DNA from: Gallionellales bacterium GWA2_60_142 | GTDB taxonomy: Bacteria; Pseudomonadota; Gammaproteobacteria; Burkholderiales; Gallionellaceae | Reading direction: 5' to 3' | NCBI GenBank assembly: GCA_001801085.1 | Contig: MGWR01000061.1 | Location: 1 to 64,000 of the forward strand | DNA: 64,000 nucleotides | In this document: positions 1 to 12,341 of the stretch, in pieces | Layout of the letters: the number at the start of each line of letters is the position of its first letter | Numbering within the stretch: position 1 is the stretch's first letter | Made by a program: the position numbers and the translations under genes | The notes under the pieces: generated by a model | Told to the model about the DNA's origin: nothing | Databases searched by the model: none | What the model saw: only the letters and a program-made list of their open reading frames with translations

Positions 1-1
1 C

Positions 2-1447
2 TGGGCGGTGTTCGGCCCGCAGATGCTGAAGATCAAGGACAGGCACGACAACCAGTTCTGCTTCGGCCCGACCCACGAGGAAGTCATCACCGACATCGCT
101 CGCCGCGAAATCCGCAGCTACCGCCAACTGCCTGTGAACTTCTACCAGATCCAAACCAAGTTCCGCGACGAGGTGCGTCCCCGCTTCGGCGTGATGCGCG
201 CGCGCGAGTTCATGATGAAGGACGCCTATTCCTTCCACGCCGACTACGCCAGCCTGGAACAGACCTACCGCGTGATGTACGAAACCTATAGCCGCATCTT
301 CACCCGACTGGGCTTGCAGTTCCGCGCAGTCGCGGCGGACACGGGTGCTATCGGCGGCTCCGGCTCGCACGAGTTCCATGTGCTGGCCGACGCAGGCGAA
401 GACGCGCTGGCGTTCTGTCCGGACTCGGACTACGCGGCTAACGTGGAACTGGCCGAAGCGGTCGCACCGAGTGCATCGCGCGCGCCTGCCTCTCAGGAAA
501 TGCAGAAAGCCATCACTCCCGGCCAGAAGACTATCGGGGAAGTCGCCGCGTTCTTCAACGCCTCCGCGCAAAATATATTGAAATCCATCGCGGTCGTGAC
601 GCACGAAGACGAATTCGTGCTGCTGCTGCTGCGCGGCGACCATACGTTGAACGAGATCAAGGCCGGCAAGGTACTGGGCGAATTCCGTTTCGCCAGCGAC
701 GATGAAATCCATCGCAACATGAACTGCCGTGCCGGCTACATCGGCCCCGTTGGCAGCCAGGTGCGCACACTGATCGACCGCTCCGCCGCCGCAATGAGCG
801 ACTTCATCTGCGGCGCGAACGACGACGGCTTCCACTACACCGGCGTGAATTTCGGACGCGACGTGCATCTGGACGAAGCCAACGTGCATGACCTGCGCAA
901 CGTCGTCGCGGGCGATGCCTCGCCGGACGGCAAGGGCAATCTGGAAATCTGCCGCGGCATCGAAGTCGGGCACATCTTCCAGTTGCGCACCAAATACGCC
1001 GAGGCGCTGAACGCGACCTTCCTCGACGCGCAGGGCAAAACGCAGGTTATGGAGATGGGCTGCTACGGCATCGGCGTATCGCGCATCGTCGCCGCGGCGA
1101 TCGAGCAAAACTACGACGAGCGCGGCATCACACTGCCGCCCGCGATGTCCCCGTTCCAGCTCGCCATCGTGCCTATCGGCATGGGCAAGAGCGAGGCGGT
1201 GCGCAATGCGGTGGAGCAGTTGTATGCGGACTGCAAGGCTGCCGGCATCGAAGTGCTGCTGGACGACCGCGACGAGCGGCCCGGCGTGATGTTCGCCGAC
1301 ATGGAGCTGATCGGCATCCCGCACCGCATCGTCGTCGGCGACCGCGGCCTGAAAGAGGGCAACGTCGAATATCAGGGAAGACGCGATGCCGCCGCGCAAG
1401 CCGTTCCCTTGCAAAGCGCGCTGGGGCTCGTACAATCGAAACTATGA
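2..1447 (+). CDS. proS: Prolyl-tRNA synthetase, 5' end missing
   Basis: Charges tRNA-Pro with proline in the cytoplasm. The reading frame is open from base 2, so the true start lies upstream of the window; about 481 codons are present against roughly 570 in the bacterial family, so some 90 N-terminal residues are missing. Visible parts in order: class II motif 2 ([16 protein letters not shown]), a long insertion resembling the YbaK-type editing domain that removes mischarged Ala-tRNA-Pro, motif 3 ([17 protein letters not shown]), and a C-terminal anticodon-binding domain. The insertion marks the bacterial-type (long) ProS. Its stop overlaps the start of the transglycosylase gene by 4 bases (ATGA), suggesting translational coupling. 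Confidence 0.97.
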   Translation, partial: WAVFGPQMLKIKDRHDNQFCFGPTHEEVITDIARREIRSYRQLPVNFYQIQTKFRDEVRPRFGVMRAREFMMKDAYSFHADYASLEQTYRVMYETYSRIFTRLGLQFRAVAADTGAIGGSGSHEFHVLADAGEDALAFCPDSDYAANVELAEAVAPSASRAPASQEMQKAITPGQKTIGEVAAFFNASAQNILKSIAVVTHEDEFVLLLLRGDHTLNEIKAGKVLGEFRFASDDEIHRNMNCRAGYIGPVGSQVRTLIDRSAAAMSDFICGANDDGFHYTGVNFGRDVHLDEANVHDLRNVVAGDASPDGKGNLEICRGIEVGHIFQLRTKYAEALNATFLDAQGKTQVMEMGCYGIGVSRIVAAAIEQNYDERGITLPPAMSPFQLAIVPIGMGKSEAVRNAVEQLYADCKAAGIEVLLDDRDERPGVMFADMELIGIPHRIVVGDRGLKEGNVEYQGRRDAAAQAVPLQSALGLVQSKL

Positions 1448-2127
1448 AAACGAGATACGGGACACAGGATTCAGGATACAGGGGGCGGCAGACGCATGCG
1501 CCCCTGCGTCATGCTGTCGCGCCACTTCTCGCATTGTTGCTGTTCGCCTCCGGCGCATACGGCGGCGCGCAACGCGAAGAATCGCTGTCGGCCAGCGTGC
1601 GCGCCGTACTGCAACACAGCGTTTCCGACCTCGCCGCGCCCAAGCTGGCTTTTGCCAACAAATCCGATGCCGAAGCCTGGCTGAACGAGATGTCGCGCCG
1701 CCTGCAGAAACGCATGCCGGACAAAGAGGCGCGCATCGACTTCCTGAGCACGGTGCATTACGAGGCAACCCGCGCCGGACTTGACCCGCAACTGGTGCTG
1801 GGATTGATCGAAGTGGAAAGCGGCTTCAAAAAATATGCCGTATCGCGGGTAGGCGCGCGCGGCTACATGCAGGTGATGCCGTTCTGGGTGAAATACATCG
1901 GCGCCAATGACCACAACTTGTTCCACCTGCGCACCAACCTGCGCTACGGTTGCACCATTCTGCGCCACTACGTGGACATCGAGAAGGGCGACCTGTATCG
2001 CGCGCTGGGCCGCTACAACGGCAGTCTGGGCCGTCCGGAATACCCGAATCTGGTGCGCGCCGCCTGGCACAACCACTGGATCATACCGCGCAGAACGGCA
2101 AGCAACGCTTACCCCGCCGCCAGCTAA
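1444..2127 (+). CDS. Lytic transglycosylase (SLT domain), exported
   Basis: Predicted periplasmic murein lytic transglycosylase that cleaves the MurNAc-GlcNAc bond. The 227 residue product has a hydrophobic export segment at about residues 27-41 ([16 protein letters not shown]) and an SLT domain from about residue 110: LIEVESGF contains the expected catalytic Glu, followed by [12 protein letters not shown], the family's GxMQxxP signature, and ALGRYNGS near the end. The ATG overlaps the proS stop. Odd: residues 3-14 are encoded by a run of near-identical heptamers (1450-1484), giving an unusual polar N-terminus ([12 protein letters not shown]) before the signal segment; the true start could be further downstream. 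The C-terminal 15 residues look unstructured. Confidence 0.85.
   Translation: MKTRYGTQDSGYRGRQTHAPLRHAVAPLLALLLFASGAYGGAQREESLSASVRAVLQHSVSDLAAPKLAFANKSDAEAWLNEMSRRLQKRMPDKEARIDFLSTVHYEATRAGLDPQLVLGLIEVESGFKKYAVSRVGARGYMQVMPFWVKYIGANDHNLFHLRTNLRYGCTILRHYVDIEKGDLYRALGRYNGSLGRPEYPNLVRAAWHNHWIIPRRTASNAYPAAS
1450..1484. repeat. Heptanucleotide tandem array, copy 1
   Basis: Five consecutive imperfect 7-mers (acgagat, acgggac, acaggat, tcaggat, acagggg). It lies within the first codons of the transglycosylase gene. Similar heptamer arrays occur at 10624-10705, 16131-16165 and 22966-22993. Confidence 0.6.
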
Positions 2128-2597
2128 TTCAGTTTCTTGTTCTTGATGTAGGTCTCAATGCCGGCTCGCGTCACCTCGCCGGCCTGATAGCTGACCAGTT
2201 CGCCGTTCGGAGCATACAGATAGCTGGTCGGCAGCACGTCCACCGCACCGATCTGCGCCGACATCTTGCGATCTCCCAGCACCAGCGGATAACTGATCTT
2301 GCTCTTGCCAGCAAACTCGGCGACCGAAGCCCGCGTCGAATCCAGCGCCACGCCGATGACCACCAAGTCTCTATCCTTGTGCGCGTCGTGCAAAGAAATC
2401 AACTCGGGTATCTCGGACAGACAGGGCGGACACCAGGTCGCCCAGAAGTTGACCAGCACCCACTTGCCGCGATAGTCCGCCAGCCTGTGCGTCTTGCCGG
2501 ACATATCCTGCAGCGTGAAGCCCGCAGCACAAGCTGAAGTGGATATTGCCAGCAACAACAGGCCAGCCAGCCAACGCCCCGCCATGAATCGTGCCAT
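2124..2597 (-). CDS. TlpA-family thiol:disulfide oxidoreductase
   Basis: Periplasmic thioredoxin-like protein of 157 residues from the ATG at 2597. It begins with a signal segment (AGRWLAGLLLLAISTSACAAG) whose Cys could also be a lipobox residue, then a thioredoxin fold with the active site WCPPC at about residues 54-58 in the typical context VNFWATWCPPC, and a cis-Pro loop (VLPTSYL). TlpA/ResA-type proteins reduce disulfides for cytochrome maturation or protect secreted thiols; the partner here is not shown. It starts 4 bases after the yqhA stop, so both are probably in one transcript with yihY. An upstream in-frame ATG at 2669 would run into yqhA and lacks a signal peptide; a second ATG at 2585 is possible. 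Confidence 0.85.
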   Translation of the reverse strand: MARFMAGRWLAGLLLLAISTSACAAGFTLQDMSGKTHRLADYRGKWVLVNFWATWCPPCLSEIPELISLHDAHKDRDLVVIGVALDSTRASVAEFAGKSKISYPLVLGDRKMSAQIGAVDVLPTSYLYAPNGELVSYQAGEVTRAGIETYIKNKKLN

Positions 2598-2601
2598 GAG
2601 A

Positions 2602-3177
2602 TTAATGACCGTGCCTGTCCGAGGACTGCTCGCCTGCTCCGCCATGGGCACCCGCAGGCTCGGAGGCATGGGTGAAGTACAGCGCGATCGCGATCAGTGC
2701 GATCGCCGCACCCAGATAGACCAGATCGAGCGGCGTGCTCAGGTGCATGTTCAACGCCTCCTCGAACAGCGTGACGATCATAATCATCAGGATCACCTTG
2801 GCCAGACGCGACTTCAGATCGTCCAGACTGTTGATCACCAGTATCTTGCTGGAGGCCTTGCTGCCGTGCGCCTGGTCGATATCGCTAATGAACAGCTCGT
2901 ACATGCCCAACGAGAAGATCATCATCACCGTCGCCAGCAGGTAGCCGTCCACCACCTCGACGATATGCGACACCGTGGCATCGTGCAGCGCCTTGCGCGC
3001 CTCGACGGTCAGGCTGGAATCGGCGTAATGCAGCGCATGGGAGAACAGGTTCACCACGTCCACGGTCGCCATGTAGAAGATCGCGATGCCCGCCAGCAGA
3101 CTCCCCACCACCGCCGTCAATACCATGAAACGGCTGTTCCACAGCGCGCCCTCGAACAATCTTTCCAGCAAACCCAT
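2602..3177 (-). CDS. yqhA: YqhA/UPF0114 family membrane protein
   Basis: Inner-membrane protein of unknown function, 191 residues from the ATG at 3177, chosen because AGGAG lies at good spacing upstream. The start MGLLERLFEGALWNSRF resembles the family's conserved N-terminus. Hydrophobic segments lie at about residues 18-38, 74-94, 125-145 and 150-170. The C-terminus is short and rich in His, Gly and Ala (GAHGGAGEQSSDRHGH), which could bind metal, though this is only composition. It sits between yihY and tlpA in a minus-strand run of three envelope genes. Confidence 0.85.
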   Translation of the reverse strand: MGLLERLFEGALWNSRFMVLTAVVGSLLAGIAIFYMATVDVVNLFSHALHYADSSLTVEARKALHDATVSHIVEVVDGYLLATVMMIFSLGMYELFISDIDQAHGSKASSKILVINSLDDLKSRLAKVILMIMIVTLFEEALNMHLSTPLDLVYLGAAIALIAIALYFTHASEPAGAHGGAGEQSSDRHGH

Positions 3178-3255
3178 GTCGTACTCCTGACTATAAAAAT
3201 AACGATAAAAAACGTCGCGCATTAAAACGTAAATGACCGATCACGCGCAAGCACA

Positions 3256-5809
<2,554 letters not shown>

Positions 5810-5825
5810 CATCCAAAACGAAAAA

Positions 5826-5849
5826 GGCACGGGAGCACCGTGCCTTTTT
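5826..5849. terminator. Bidirectional intrinsic terminator
   Basis: Perfect 7 bp stem GGCACGG/CCGTGCC with a 5-base loop, flanked by five A on the left and five T on the right, so it can stop transcripts from the HugZ-like gene (plus) and from the convergent pentapeptide gene (minus). Confidence 0.85.
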
Positions 5850-5867
5850 CATCCATCCCGAAACGAT

Positions 5868-6887
5868 TTAACGCTTCCTGTTTTTCGTCGCCGTGGCAGC
5901 CGGAGCCTCCTGAACGGCAGGCGCAGACTCAACCTTGCGTTCCGGCATGCAGCTGCTGTTGCTCACTGTGCCGTTCGGCATCACCGTGTTGCACAATGTC
6001 GCGCCGGTCAGCGTCGCATCCGCGATGTTTGCACCGGTCAGGTCGCCATCGGTCAGGTCCGCGTTCAGCAGGATCGCTCCGGTCAGGTTGGCGCGCTCCA
6101 GTTGTGCGCCGCGCAGCATCGCTTTGTTCAAGTTAGCGTCGGTCAGGTTGGCCTGCGACAGGTTGGCGCGGGTCAGGTTGGCGCGCACCAGATTCGCCTC
6201 GGTCAGGTTGGCCTTGCCGAGGTTCGCCTTGAACAGATTGGCCTGCGCCAGATTGCCCATGTAAAGCTGCGCGCCGGCCAGATTGGCGGAACCCAGGTTG
6301 GCCTCGGCCAGCGCGGCATTCAGGCATACGCTGCGCGGCTGGATCACACAGCCGTTGATCGCACCCTCAACCGCCGCCTCGACCTGTCCGGCCTTCGCGG
6401 GCTTCACAGCAGCACAGTTCGGGCCGCTATTCACGATACCGTTCGGCATCGTCGTGCGGCAGAACGTGGTCTTGACGAACTTCGCGTTCTCGATCTCGGC
6501 ATCGCTCAGGTCGGCATCGGTCAGGTTCGCCCCGCTGAGGTTCGCCCCCTTGAGTTTGGCACCGGTCAGGTTGGCACCGGTGAAATTGGCACCGGTCAGA
6601 TCGGAGTTATAGAGCGTGATGCCGGTCATATCTGCGTCGGTGAAATTGCCGCCAGACAAATTGCCGTGATAGATGTTTGCTTCCTTGAGATTGGCCTTGG
6701 AAAAATCGGCCTTGGACAGATCGCCCTCGACCCAACGAGCCTCATGCACATCCGCACCGACCGCACTTTTGCCGGCCAGTTGCGCGTGCGGACACTGGGA
6801 ATGCGGGATGATCGAACACTCGGCCCAGCTCGCATTGGCGAACAGCGCACTCAACAGGAACATGCTACCCAACAGAATTCTTTTCAA
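5868..6887 (-). CDS. Exported pentapeptide-repeat protein with internal duplication
   Basis: 339 residue secreted right-handed beta-helix protein. The start is taken as TTG at 6887: GGAGG lies 5 bases upstream and it gives a clean signal peptide (KRILLGSMFLLSALFANASWA); an upstream ATG at 6923 would spoil it. The mature part has two similar halves. Each opens with C-x-I-x-P-x-S-x-C (CSIIPHSQC, CVIQPRSVC), runs through A(N/D)LxxA-type pentapeptides, and closes with C-x-T-x-MPNG-x-V ending in a Cys (FCRTTMPNGIV, LCNTVMPNGTV). The paired Cys at each end suggest disulfide-capped helices. A basic tail (TKNRKR) ends the protein. Function unknown. Confidence 0.85.
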   Translation of the reverse strand: MKRILLGSMFLLSALFANASWAECSIIPHSQCPHAQLAGKSAVGADVHEARWVEGDLSKADFSKANLKEANIYHGNLSGGNFTDADMTGITLYNSDLTGANFTGANLTGAKLKGANLSGANLTDADLSDAEIENAKFVKTTFCRTTMPNGIVNSGPNCAAVKPAKAGQVEAAVEGAINGCVIQPRSVCLNAALAEANLGSANLAGAQLYMGNLAQANLFKANLGKANLTEANLVRANLTRANLSQANLTDANLNKAMLRGAQLERANLTGAILLNADLTDGDLTGANIADATLTGATLCNTVMPNGTVSNSSCMPERKVESAPAVQEAPAATATKNRKR

Positions 6888-6966
6888 GACAACCTCCGGT
6901 GAAGTTCGTAAAAAACGGCGCACAAAACGTGCGCCGCTGTATCAGAGCAGGTTGCCGGAAAAAAGT

Positions 6967-8502
6967 TCACACCTGCGGATGCGCGCGCTCCCCCGAACTG
7001 TGCAACTTGTTGAGCGCATTGAGATAAGACTTGGCGGAAGCCACGACGATATCGGTGTCCGCGCCCTGACCGTTGACGATGCGACCGCCCTTGGACAGGC
7101 GCACCGTCACCTCGCCCTGCGCGTCGGTTCCGCTGGTGATGTTGTTCACCGAATACAGCAGCAGCTCGGTGCCGCTGTGGACGATCTGCTCGATCGCCTT
7201 GAACGTCGCATCCACCGGTCCGCCGCCCTGCATCTCGGCGCTCGCCTCCTCGCCGCCGACGCTCAACGTGACTTGCGCCTTCGGCAGGATGCCGGTCTCG
7301 GAATGCGCGCGCATCGCAACGAGGCGGAAATGCTCGCAGAACTGCGAAACAAACTCGTCGCTAACCAGCGATTGCAAGTCCTCGTCGAATATCTCCGACT
7401 TACGATCCGCCAACTCCTTGAAGCGCGCGAACGCTGCATTCAAGGCCTCTTCGCCGTCGAGCACAATACCCAGCTCCTGCAAGCGCGAACGGAAGGCAGC
7501 ACGCCCGGAGAGCTTGCCCAGAGTCAGCTTGTTCGTGCTCCAGCCCACGTCCTCGGCGCGCATGATCTCGTATGTCTCGCGATGCTTGAGCACGCCGTCC
7601 TGATGGATGCCGGACTCGTGTGCGAACGCGTTCGCACCGACGATGGCCTTGTTCGGCTGCACCGGATAGCCGGTGATGCTGGACACCAGTTTCGAGGTCG
7701 GCACGATCTGCGTGGTGTCGATGCGCGTATCGCAGGTGAAAATGTCGCGGCGCGTCTTCACCGCCATCACGATCTCTTCCAGCGAGGCATTGCCCGCGCG
7801 CTCACCCAGGCCGTTAATGGTGCACTCGACCTGACGCGCGCCGTTCATCACCGCAGCCAGCGAATTGGCGGAAGCCATGCCCAGATCGTTGTGGCAATGC
7901 GTTGACCAGATCACCTTGTCCGAATTCGGCACGCGGGCGATCAACTCCCTGAAGCGCTCGCCCCACAACGCCGGAACGCTGTAGCCCACGGTGTCCGGAA
8001 CATTGAGCGTCGTAGCGCCCGCCTGGATCACCGCATCGAACACCCGCACCAGAAAGTTCATCTCGGAACGCACCGCATCCTCGGCCGAGAATTCCACATC
8101 GTCGGTGTATTCGCGCGCCCACTTCACCGCCTGCACCGCGCGCTCAACGACCTGATCCTCGGTCATGCGCAGCTTGTGCTGCATATGGATAGGGCTGGTC
8201 GCAATAAAGGTGTGGATGCGCCCACGTTTGGCCGGCTTGATCGCCTCGCCTGCACGGCGCACGTCGTTCTCGCTGGCGCGCGCCAGCGAACACACTGTGG
8301 AATCCTTGATGGTCTCGGCGATCGCGTGGATCGCATCGAAGTCGCCGGGACTGGCCGCAGCGAAACCCGCCTCGATCACGTCCACGCCCAGCTTCTCCAA
8401 CTGGCGCGCGATGCGCAACTTCTCTTCCTTGGTCATCGAAGCGCCCGGGCTCTGCTCGCCATCGCGCAAGGTGGTGTCAAAAATTATCAATTTGTCTGTC
8501 AT
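6967..8502 (-). CDS. leuA: 2-isopropylmalate synthase
   Basis: First committed step of leucine synthesis: condenses 2-oxoisovalerate with acetyl-CoA. 511 residues from the ATG at 8502, which has GGAGC upstream and begins the family's conserved opening ([17 protein letters not shown]). The TIM barrel has the metal-binding STHCHNDLG, the [14 protein letters not shown] accessory region, and a C-terminal LeuA allosteric domain (from about residue 390) that binds leucine for feedback inhibition. It is the last gene of the ilv-psd-pssA-leu group but has its own promoter and a candidate leader peptide at 8587-8667. Confidence 0.97.
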   Translation of the reverse strand: MTDKLIIFDTTLRDGEQSPGASMTKEEKLRIARQLEKLGVDVIEAGFAAASPGDFDAIHAIAETIKDSTVCSLARASENDVRRAGEAIKPAKRGRIHTFIATSPIHMQHKLRMTEDQVVERAVQAVKWAREYTDDVEFSAEDAVRSEMNFLVRVFDAVIQAGATTLNVPDTVGYSVPALWGERFRELIARVPNSDKVIWSTHCHNDLGMASANSLAAVMNGARQVECTINGLGERAGNASLEEIVMAVKTRRDIFTCDTRIDTTQIVPTSKLVSSITGYPVQPNKAIVGANAFAHESGIHQDGVLKHRETYEIMRAEDVGWSTNKLTLGKLSGRAAFRSRLQELGIVLDGEEALNAAFARFKELADRKSEIFDEDLQSLVSDEFVSQFCEHFRLVAMRAHSETGILPKAQVTLSVGGEEASAEMQGGGPVDATFKAIEQIVHSGTELLLYSVNNITSGTDAQGEVTVRLSKGGRIVNGQGADTDIVVASAKSYLNALNKLHSSGERAHPQV

Positions 8503-8534
8503 GTCAAAAGCTCCATCGCGGATAGGTTTATCCT

Positions 8535-8557
8535 GCGACAACCTTCAGGGTTGTCGC
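8535..8557 (-). promoter_or_regulatory. Leader hairpin upstream of leuA
   Basis: Perfect 9 bp stem GCGACAACC/GGTTGTCGC around a 5-base loop, between the stop of the Leu-rich small ORF and the leuA start. A second small hairpin (GGATA/TATCC, 8520-8533) follows, close to the leuA ribosome site. There is no U-run, so a classical intrinsic terminator is not evident. Confidence 0.5.
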
Positions 8558-8586
8558 GCACATTGCATCGGATTGTGTGAGTGAGA

Positions 8587-8667
8587 TTAGCGCGCGCCGC
8601 GCAGCAGCAGCGCAGCCAGCAGGCTGAACGTGGAGTGAAGCAACGCGATGTAGGTAGAGAAGTGCAT
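8587..8667 (-). CDS. Candidate Leu-rich leader peptide of leuA
   Basis: A 26 residue ORF directly upstream of leuA: MHFSTYIALLHSTF followed by SLLAALLLRGAR. Seven of 26 codons are Leu (one TTG, one CTT, five CTG, with a CTG pair and a CTG triplet near the end). A promoter-like sequence ends 7 bases before its ATG, so the mRNA could begin at the start codon, and a strong hairpin lies between it and leuA. This is the arrangement of amino-acid attenuation leaders, in which ribosome stalling at Leu codons changes RNA folding. The role is inferred; CTG is also a common codon here, so the enrichment is suggestive only. Confidence 0.5.
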   Translation of the reverse strand: MHFSTYIALLHSTFSLLAALLLRGAR

Positions 8668-8674
8668 GGGCAAG

Positions 8675-8703
8675 AATATAGCGGCTTTGCCAGAGCCGCG
8701 CAA
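8675..8703 (-). promoter_or_regulatory. leuA leader promoter
   Basis: On the minus strand TTGCGC (8698-8703), 17 bp spacer, TATATT (8675-8680), then 7 bases to the leader ATG. The spacer contains the inverted repeat GCGGCT/AGCCGC (8681-8686, 8694-8699), a possible operator. Confidence 0.55.
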
Positions 8704-8737
8704 ATTTTTATGGGGGCTTGTCACCGCTATTTAGCCA

Positions 8738-8998
8738 TCAATTCAACAGCGGATGATCCTTCGGCAATTGCTTCGAATACCAGATCGCGAGCTTGTGGCG
8801 TAGCGTCTTCTCGGCAACCTGGTCTTCCGGCAGCGGCTGGATGACTTTGTCGTGCACCAGCAGGCGGTAGATATAGAGCAGCTTTTCGCTGGCCGAATCA
8901 GTCGGCTCGAACTCGACCACGCCACGCCCTTCCGCATACTTCACGCCAGCTAGCAGCGCTTCCTTGAATAGGGCGTTTTCATTTTTCAATTTCTTCAT
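8738..8998 (-). CDS. Small conserved-looking protein, possibly DUF5062-like
   Basis: 86 residues, starting MKKLKNENALFKEALLAGV, with a good GGAGG 6 bases upstream of the ATG. It appears soluble and alpha-helical, with charged helices (EKLLYIYRLLVHDKVI; RHKLAIWYSKQLPKDHP), no signal peptide and no Cys. The length and opening recall the DUF5062 family from memory, which I cannot verify. It lies between pssA and the leuA leader on the same strand, separated from pssA by a hairpin repeat, so it probably has its own promoter. Function unknown. Confidence 0.7.
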   Translation of the reverse strand: MKKLKNENALFKEALLAGVKYAEGRGVVEFEPTDSASEKLLYIYRLLVHDKVIQPLPEDQVAEKTLRHKLAIWYSKQLPKDHPLLN

Positions 8999-9107
8999 GG
9001 CGACCTCCGTTGAACGTTAGCGGCGCTGCCGCTTGCAAACACATTGAGGCGCATTCTGCGCCTGTTCGGAGATTTATTGAAGGGTGGTGGTTTTGTGCGG
9101 ACGGTTT

Positions 9108-9178
9108 TGTGGGAACGGATTTAGCCGCGATTGCTGCGTATTACTTTATCGCCTATCGCGGCTAAAGCCGCTCCCACC
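9108..9178. repeat. REP-like inverted pair, copy 1
   Basis: Two inverted modules, left gtgggaacggatttagccgc and right gcggctaaagccgctcccac, separated by about 30 bases. Same family as 45235-45304 and 48277-48347. Copy 1 has a mutated left arm. Confidence 0.7.
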
Positions 9179-9207
9179 AAGATAGCGGCCAATCCGGATG
9201 CGTTGCG

Positions 9208-9963
9208 TCAAACGGACGGCGGTACAGCGCGCTTGCCGAAGCGGCGCACCAGCCACAGAACGTAGCCGGACAGCGCGTAGATCAGGAACAGCGCGAACAG
9301 CACGCCGGGCGGGTAGCTGGAGATCAGGATGAAGAACAGCGCTATCAGAAAGATCACCACGAACGGCACGCTCTTGCGCATGTTGATGTCTTTGAAACTG
9401 TAGAACGGCAGGTTGCTGACCATGGAGAGGCCGGCGAACACCGTCAGCGCGGCGGCATACCAGCTCAACTGGCTGCCCTTGAAGCCGTAGTCCAGCATCA
9501 CCCAGACGAAACCTGCCACCAGCGCGGCGGCAGCCGGACTGGGCAGCCCCTGGAAGTAGCGCTTGTCGACCACGTCGATGTTGGTGTTGAAGCGCGCCAG
9601 GCGCAATGCGGTCGCGGCGCAGTAGATGAAGGCGGCGAACCAGCCCCACTTGCCCAGACCCTTGAACGCCCATTCGTACATCACCAGCGCGGGCGCAACG
9701 CCAAACGACACCATGTCGGACAGGCTGTCGTACTCGGCGCCGAATTCGCTCTGGGTGTGGGTCAACCGGGCGACGCGACCGTCCAGCCCGTCTAGCACCA
9801 TCGCGATGAAGATCGCCACTGCAGCGAACTCGAAGCGACCATTCATCGCCTGCACGATCGCGTAGAAACCGGCGAACAGCGCACCGGTGGTGAACAGGTT
9901 GGGCAGCAGATAGATGCCGCGGCGGCGCAGGTTCATTGTTTTACGGGTGGTGATGTCGTCCAT
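9208..9963 (-). CDS. pssA: CDP-diacylglycerol--serine O-phosphatidyltransferase
   Basis: Makes phosphatidylserine from CDP-diacylglycerol and serine at the inner membrane, the substrate of the adjacent psd product. 251 residues with about 7 membrane segments. The CDP-alcohol phosphotransferase motif DG-x2-AR-x8-G-x3-D-x3-D is visible as DGLDGRVARLTH followed by GAEYDSLSD at about residues 58-80. It starts 12 bases after the psd stop, so psd-pssA is one unit. This is the short multi-pass (Bacillus-type) enzyme, not the soluble E. coli type. Confidence 0.95.
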   Translation of the reverse strand: MDDITTRKTMNLRRRGIYLLPNLFTTGALFAGFYAIVQAMNGRFEFAAVAIFIAMVLDGLDGRVARLTHTQSEFGAEYDSLSDMVSFGVAPALVMYEWAFKGLGKWGWFAAFIYCAATALRLARFNTNIDVVDKRYFQGLPSPAAAALVAGFVWVMLDYGFKGSQLSWYAAALTVFAGLSMVSNLPFYSFKDINMRKSVPFVVIFLIALFFILISSYPPGVLFALFLIYALSGYVLWLVRRFGKRAVPPSV

Positions 9964-9975
9964 GTGTTCAGACTA

Positions 9976-10623
9976 TCAGCTTTGCGGCAGCACGGCCAAT
10001 ATCGTGGTGGTCGCCGACACCTTGTCGCCGATGCTGACCTTGACCTGGGCATCCAGCGGCAGGTAGACATCCACGCGCGAGCCGAAGCGGATGAAACCGT
10101 AGCGCTGACCGCGCGCCAGTACATCGCCGGGCTTGATGTAGCACAGGATGCGGCGGGCGATCAGTCCGGCCACCTGCACGAAAGTCACGGTGCGGCCGTC
10201 GTTGGTCGTCAGCACGACCGCGTTGCGCTCGTTCTCCAGCGACGCCTTGTCCAGATCGGCGTTGACGAATTTGCCGGGAAAATACTGCACCTGCTCGACC
10301 TTGCCGTCCACTGGACTGCGATTGGAGTGCACATTGAACACGTTCATGAACACGCTAATCAGGATAGCGTCGCGTTTGCCGTACGGGTCCTGCGTACGCT
10401 CGACTTTGATCACGCGGCCGTCTGCGGGCGACAGCACCGCATCGGCATCCTGCGGAATCTCGCGCGGCGGATCGCGGAAGAACTGCAACACGAAAATAAA
10501 AACGATCCACAACGGGATCGACCATACGACGCACCAGACGGTGGCGGCGATGGCGAGAATCAGGGATATGGCCAGAAACGGCCAGCCCTCGCGGGCGATG
10601 ATGGGATGCGGATAATTATTCAT
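9976..10623 (-). CDS. psd: Phosphatidylserine decarboxylase (short form)
   Basis: Converts phosphatidylserine to phosphatidylethanolamine. 215 residues, the short proenzyme class. N-terminal membrane segments ([22 protein letters not shown]) precede the soluble domain ([10 protein letters not shown]). The self-cleavage site is GS in [13 protein letters not shown] near residue 185; the Ser becomes the pyruvoyl group. ATG 10623 is used because the upstream extension to 10689 is only translated heptamer repeat. It follows ilvC and precedes pssA on the same strand. Confidence 0.93.
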   Translation of the reverse strand: MNNYPHPIIAREGWPFLAISLILAIAATVWCVVWSIPLWIVFIFVLQFFRDPPREIPQDADAVLSPADGRVIKVERTQDPYGKRDAILISVFMNVFNVHSNRSPVDGKVEQVQYFPGKFVNADLDKASLENERNAVVLTTNDGRTVTFVQVAGLIARRILCYIKPGDVLARGQRYGFIRFGSRVDVYLPLDAQVKVSIGDKVSATTTILAVLPQS

Positions 10624-10705
10624 GGGAAGTGGGGAGTGGGAAGTAGAAAGTGGGACGTAGAAAGTGGGAAGCGGTTTCCCACTCCCCACTCCCCACTCCG
10701 GCTCC
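10624..10705. repeat. Heptanucleotide array forming a fold-back, copy 2
   Basis: The whole ilvC-psd gap is built of 7-mers. Read on the minus strand, GTGGGGA/GTGGGAA units are followed by complementary TTCCCAC, TTTCTAC and TCCCCAC units, so the RNA can fold back (GTGGGAA, 5-base loop ACCGC, TTCCCAC). The array ends directly at the psd ATG. Confidence 0.7.
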
Positions 10706-11845
<1,140 letters not shown>

Positions 11846-11849
11846 ATGT

Positions 11850-12341
11850 TTAAAGCTTCAGTATCCTGTCGCCGCGCCCAATACCCGAAGCGCCGGTGCG
11901 CACCGTTTCGAGAATCAGTTCGCGGCCGATCGCTTCCAGAAAGTTGTCCAGCTTGGAACCCGCGCCGGTCAGCTCGATGGTGTAGGTCTCGTTCGACACG
12001 TCAATGATGCGGCCGCGGAAGATGTCCGTCATGCGCTTCAGCTCGTCTCTGTCCTCGCCCTTCGCCTTGATCTTGACCAGCATCAACTCGCGCTCCAAGT
12101 GCTCGCCTTCGGAGAGGTCCATCACCGCGACCACGTCCACCAGCTTGTTGAGCTGCTTGTTGATCTGTTCGATCACCGCATCGGAACCGCTGGTGACAAT
12201 GGTCATGCGCGACATGGTCGGGTCTTCGGTCGGCGCAACGGTCAGCGACTCGATGTTGTAGCCGCGCGCCGAGAACAGCCCGGCCACGCGCGACAGCGCG
12301 CCCGCTTCGTTTTCCATCAACAGGGAAATAATGTGTCTCAT
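11850..12341 (-). CDS. ilvN: Acetolactate synthase regulatory (small) subunit
   Basis: Regulatory subunit that gives valine feedback inhibition to the catalytic subunit IlvB. 163 residues from the ATG at 12341. N-terminal ACT domain (RHIISLLMENEAGALSRVAGLFSARG) at residues 2-75 and a C-terminal ALS_ss_C region (ELTGAGSKLDNFLEAIG). The ATG overlaps the ilvB TAA by one base, and GGAGG lies inside the ilvB end, so the two subunits are translationally coupled. Longer upstream extensions only re-read ilvB in another frame. Confidence 0.97.
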   Translation of the reverse strand: MRHIISLLMENEAGALSRVAGLFSARGYNIESLTVAPTEDPTMSRMTIVTSGSDAVIEQINKQLNKLVDVVAVMDLSEGEHLERELMLVKIKAKGEDRDELKRMTDIFRGRIIDVSNETYTIELTGAGSKLDNFLEAIGRELILETVRTGASGIGRGDRILKL

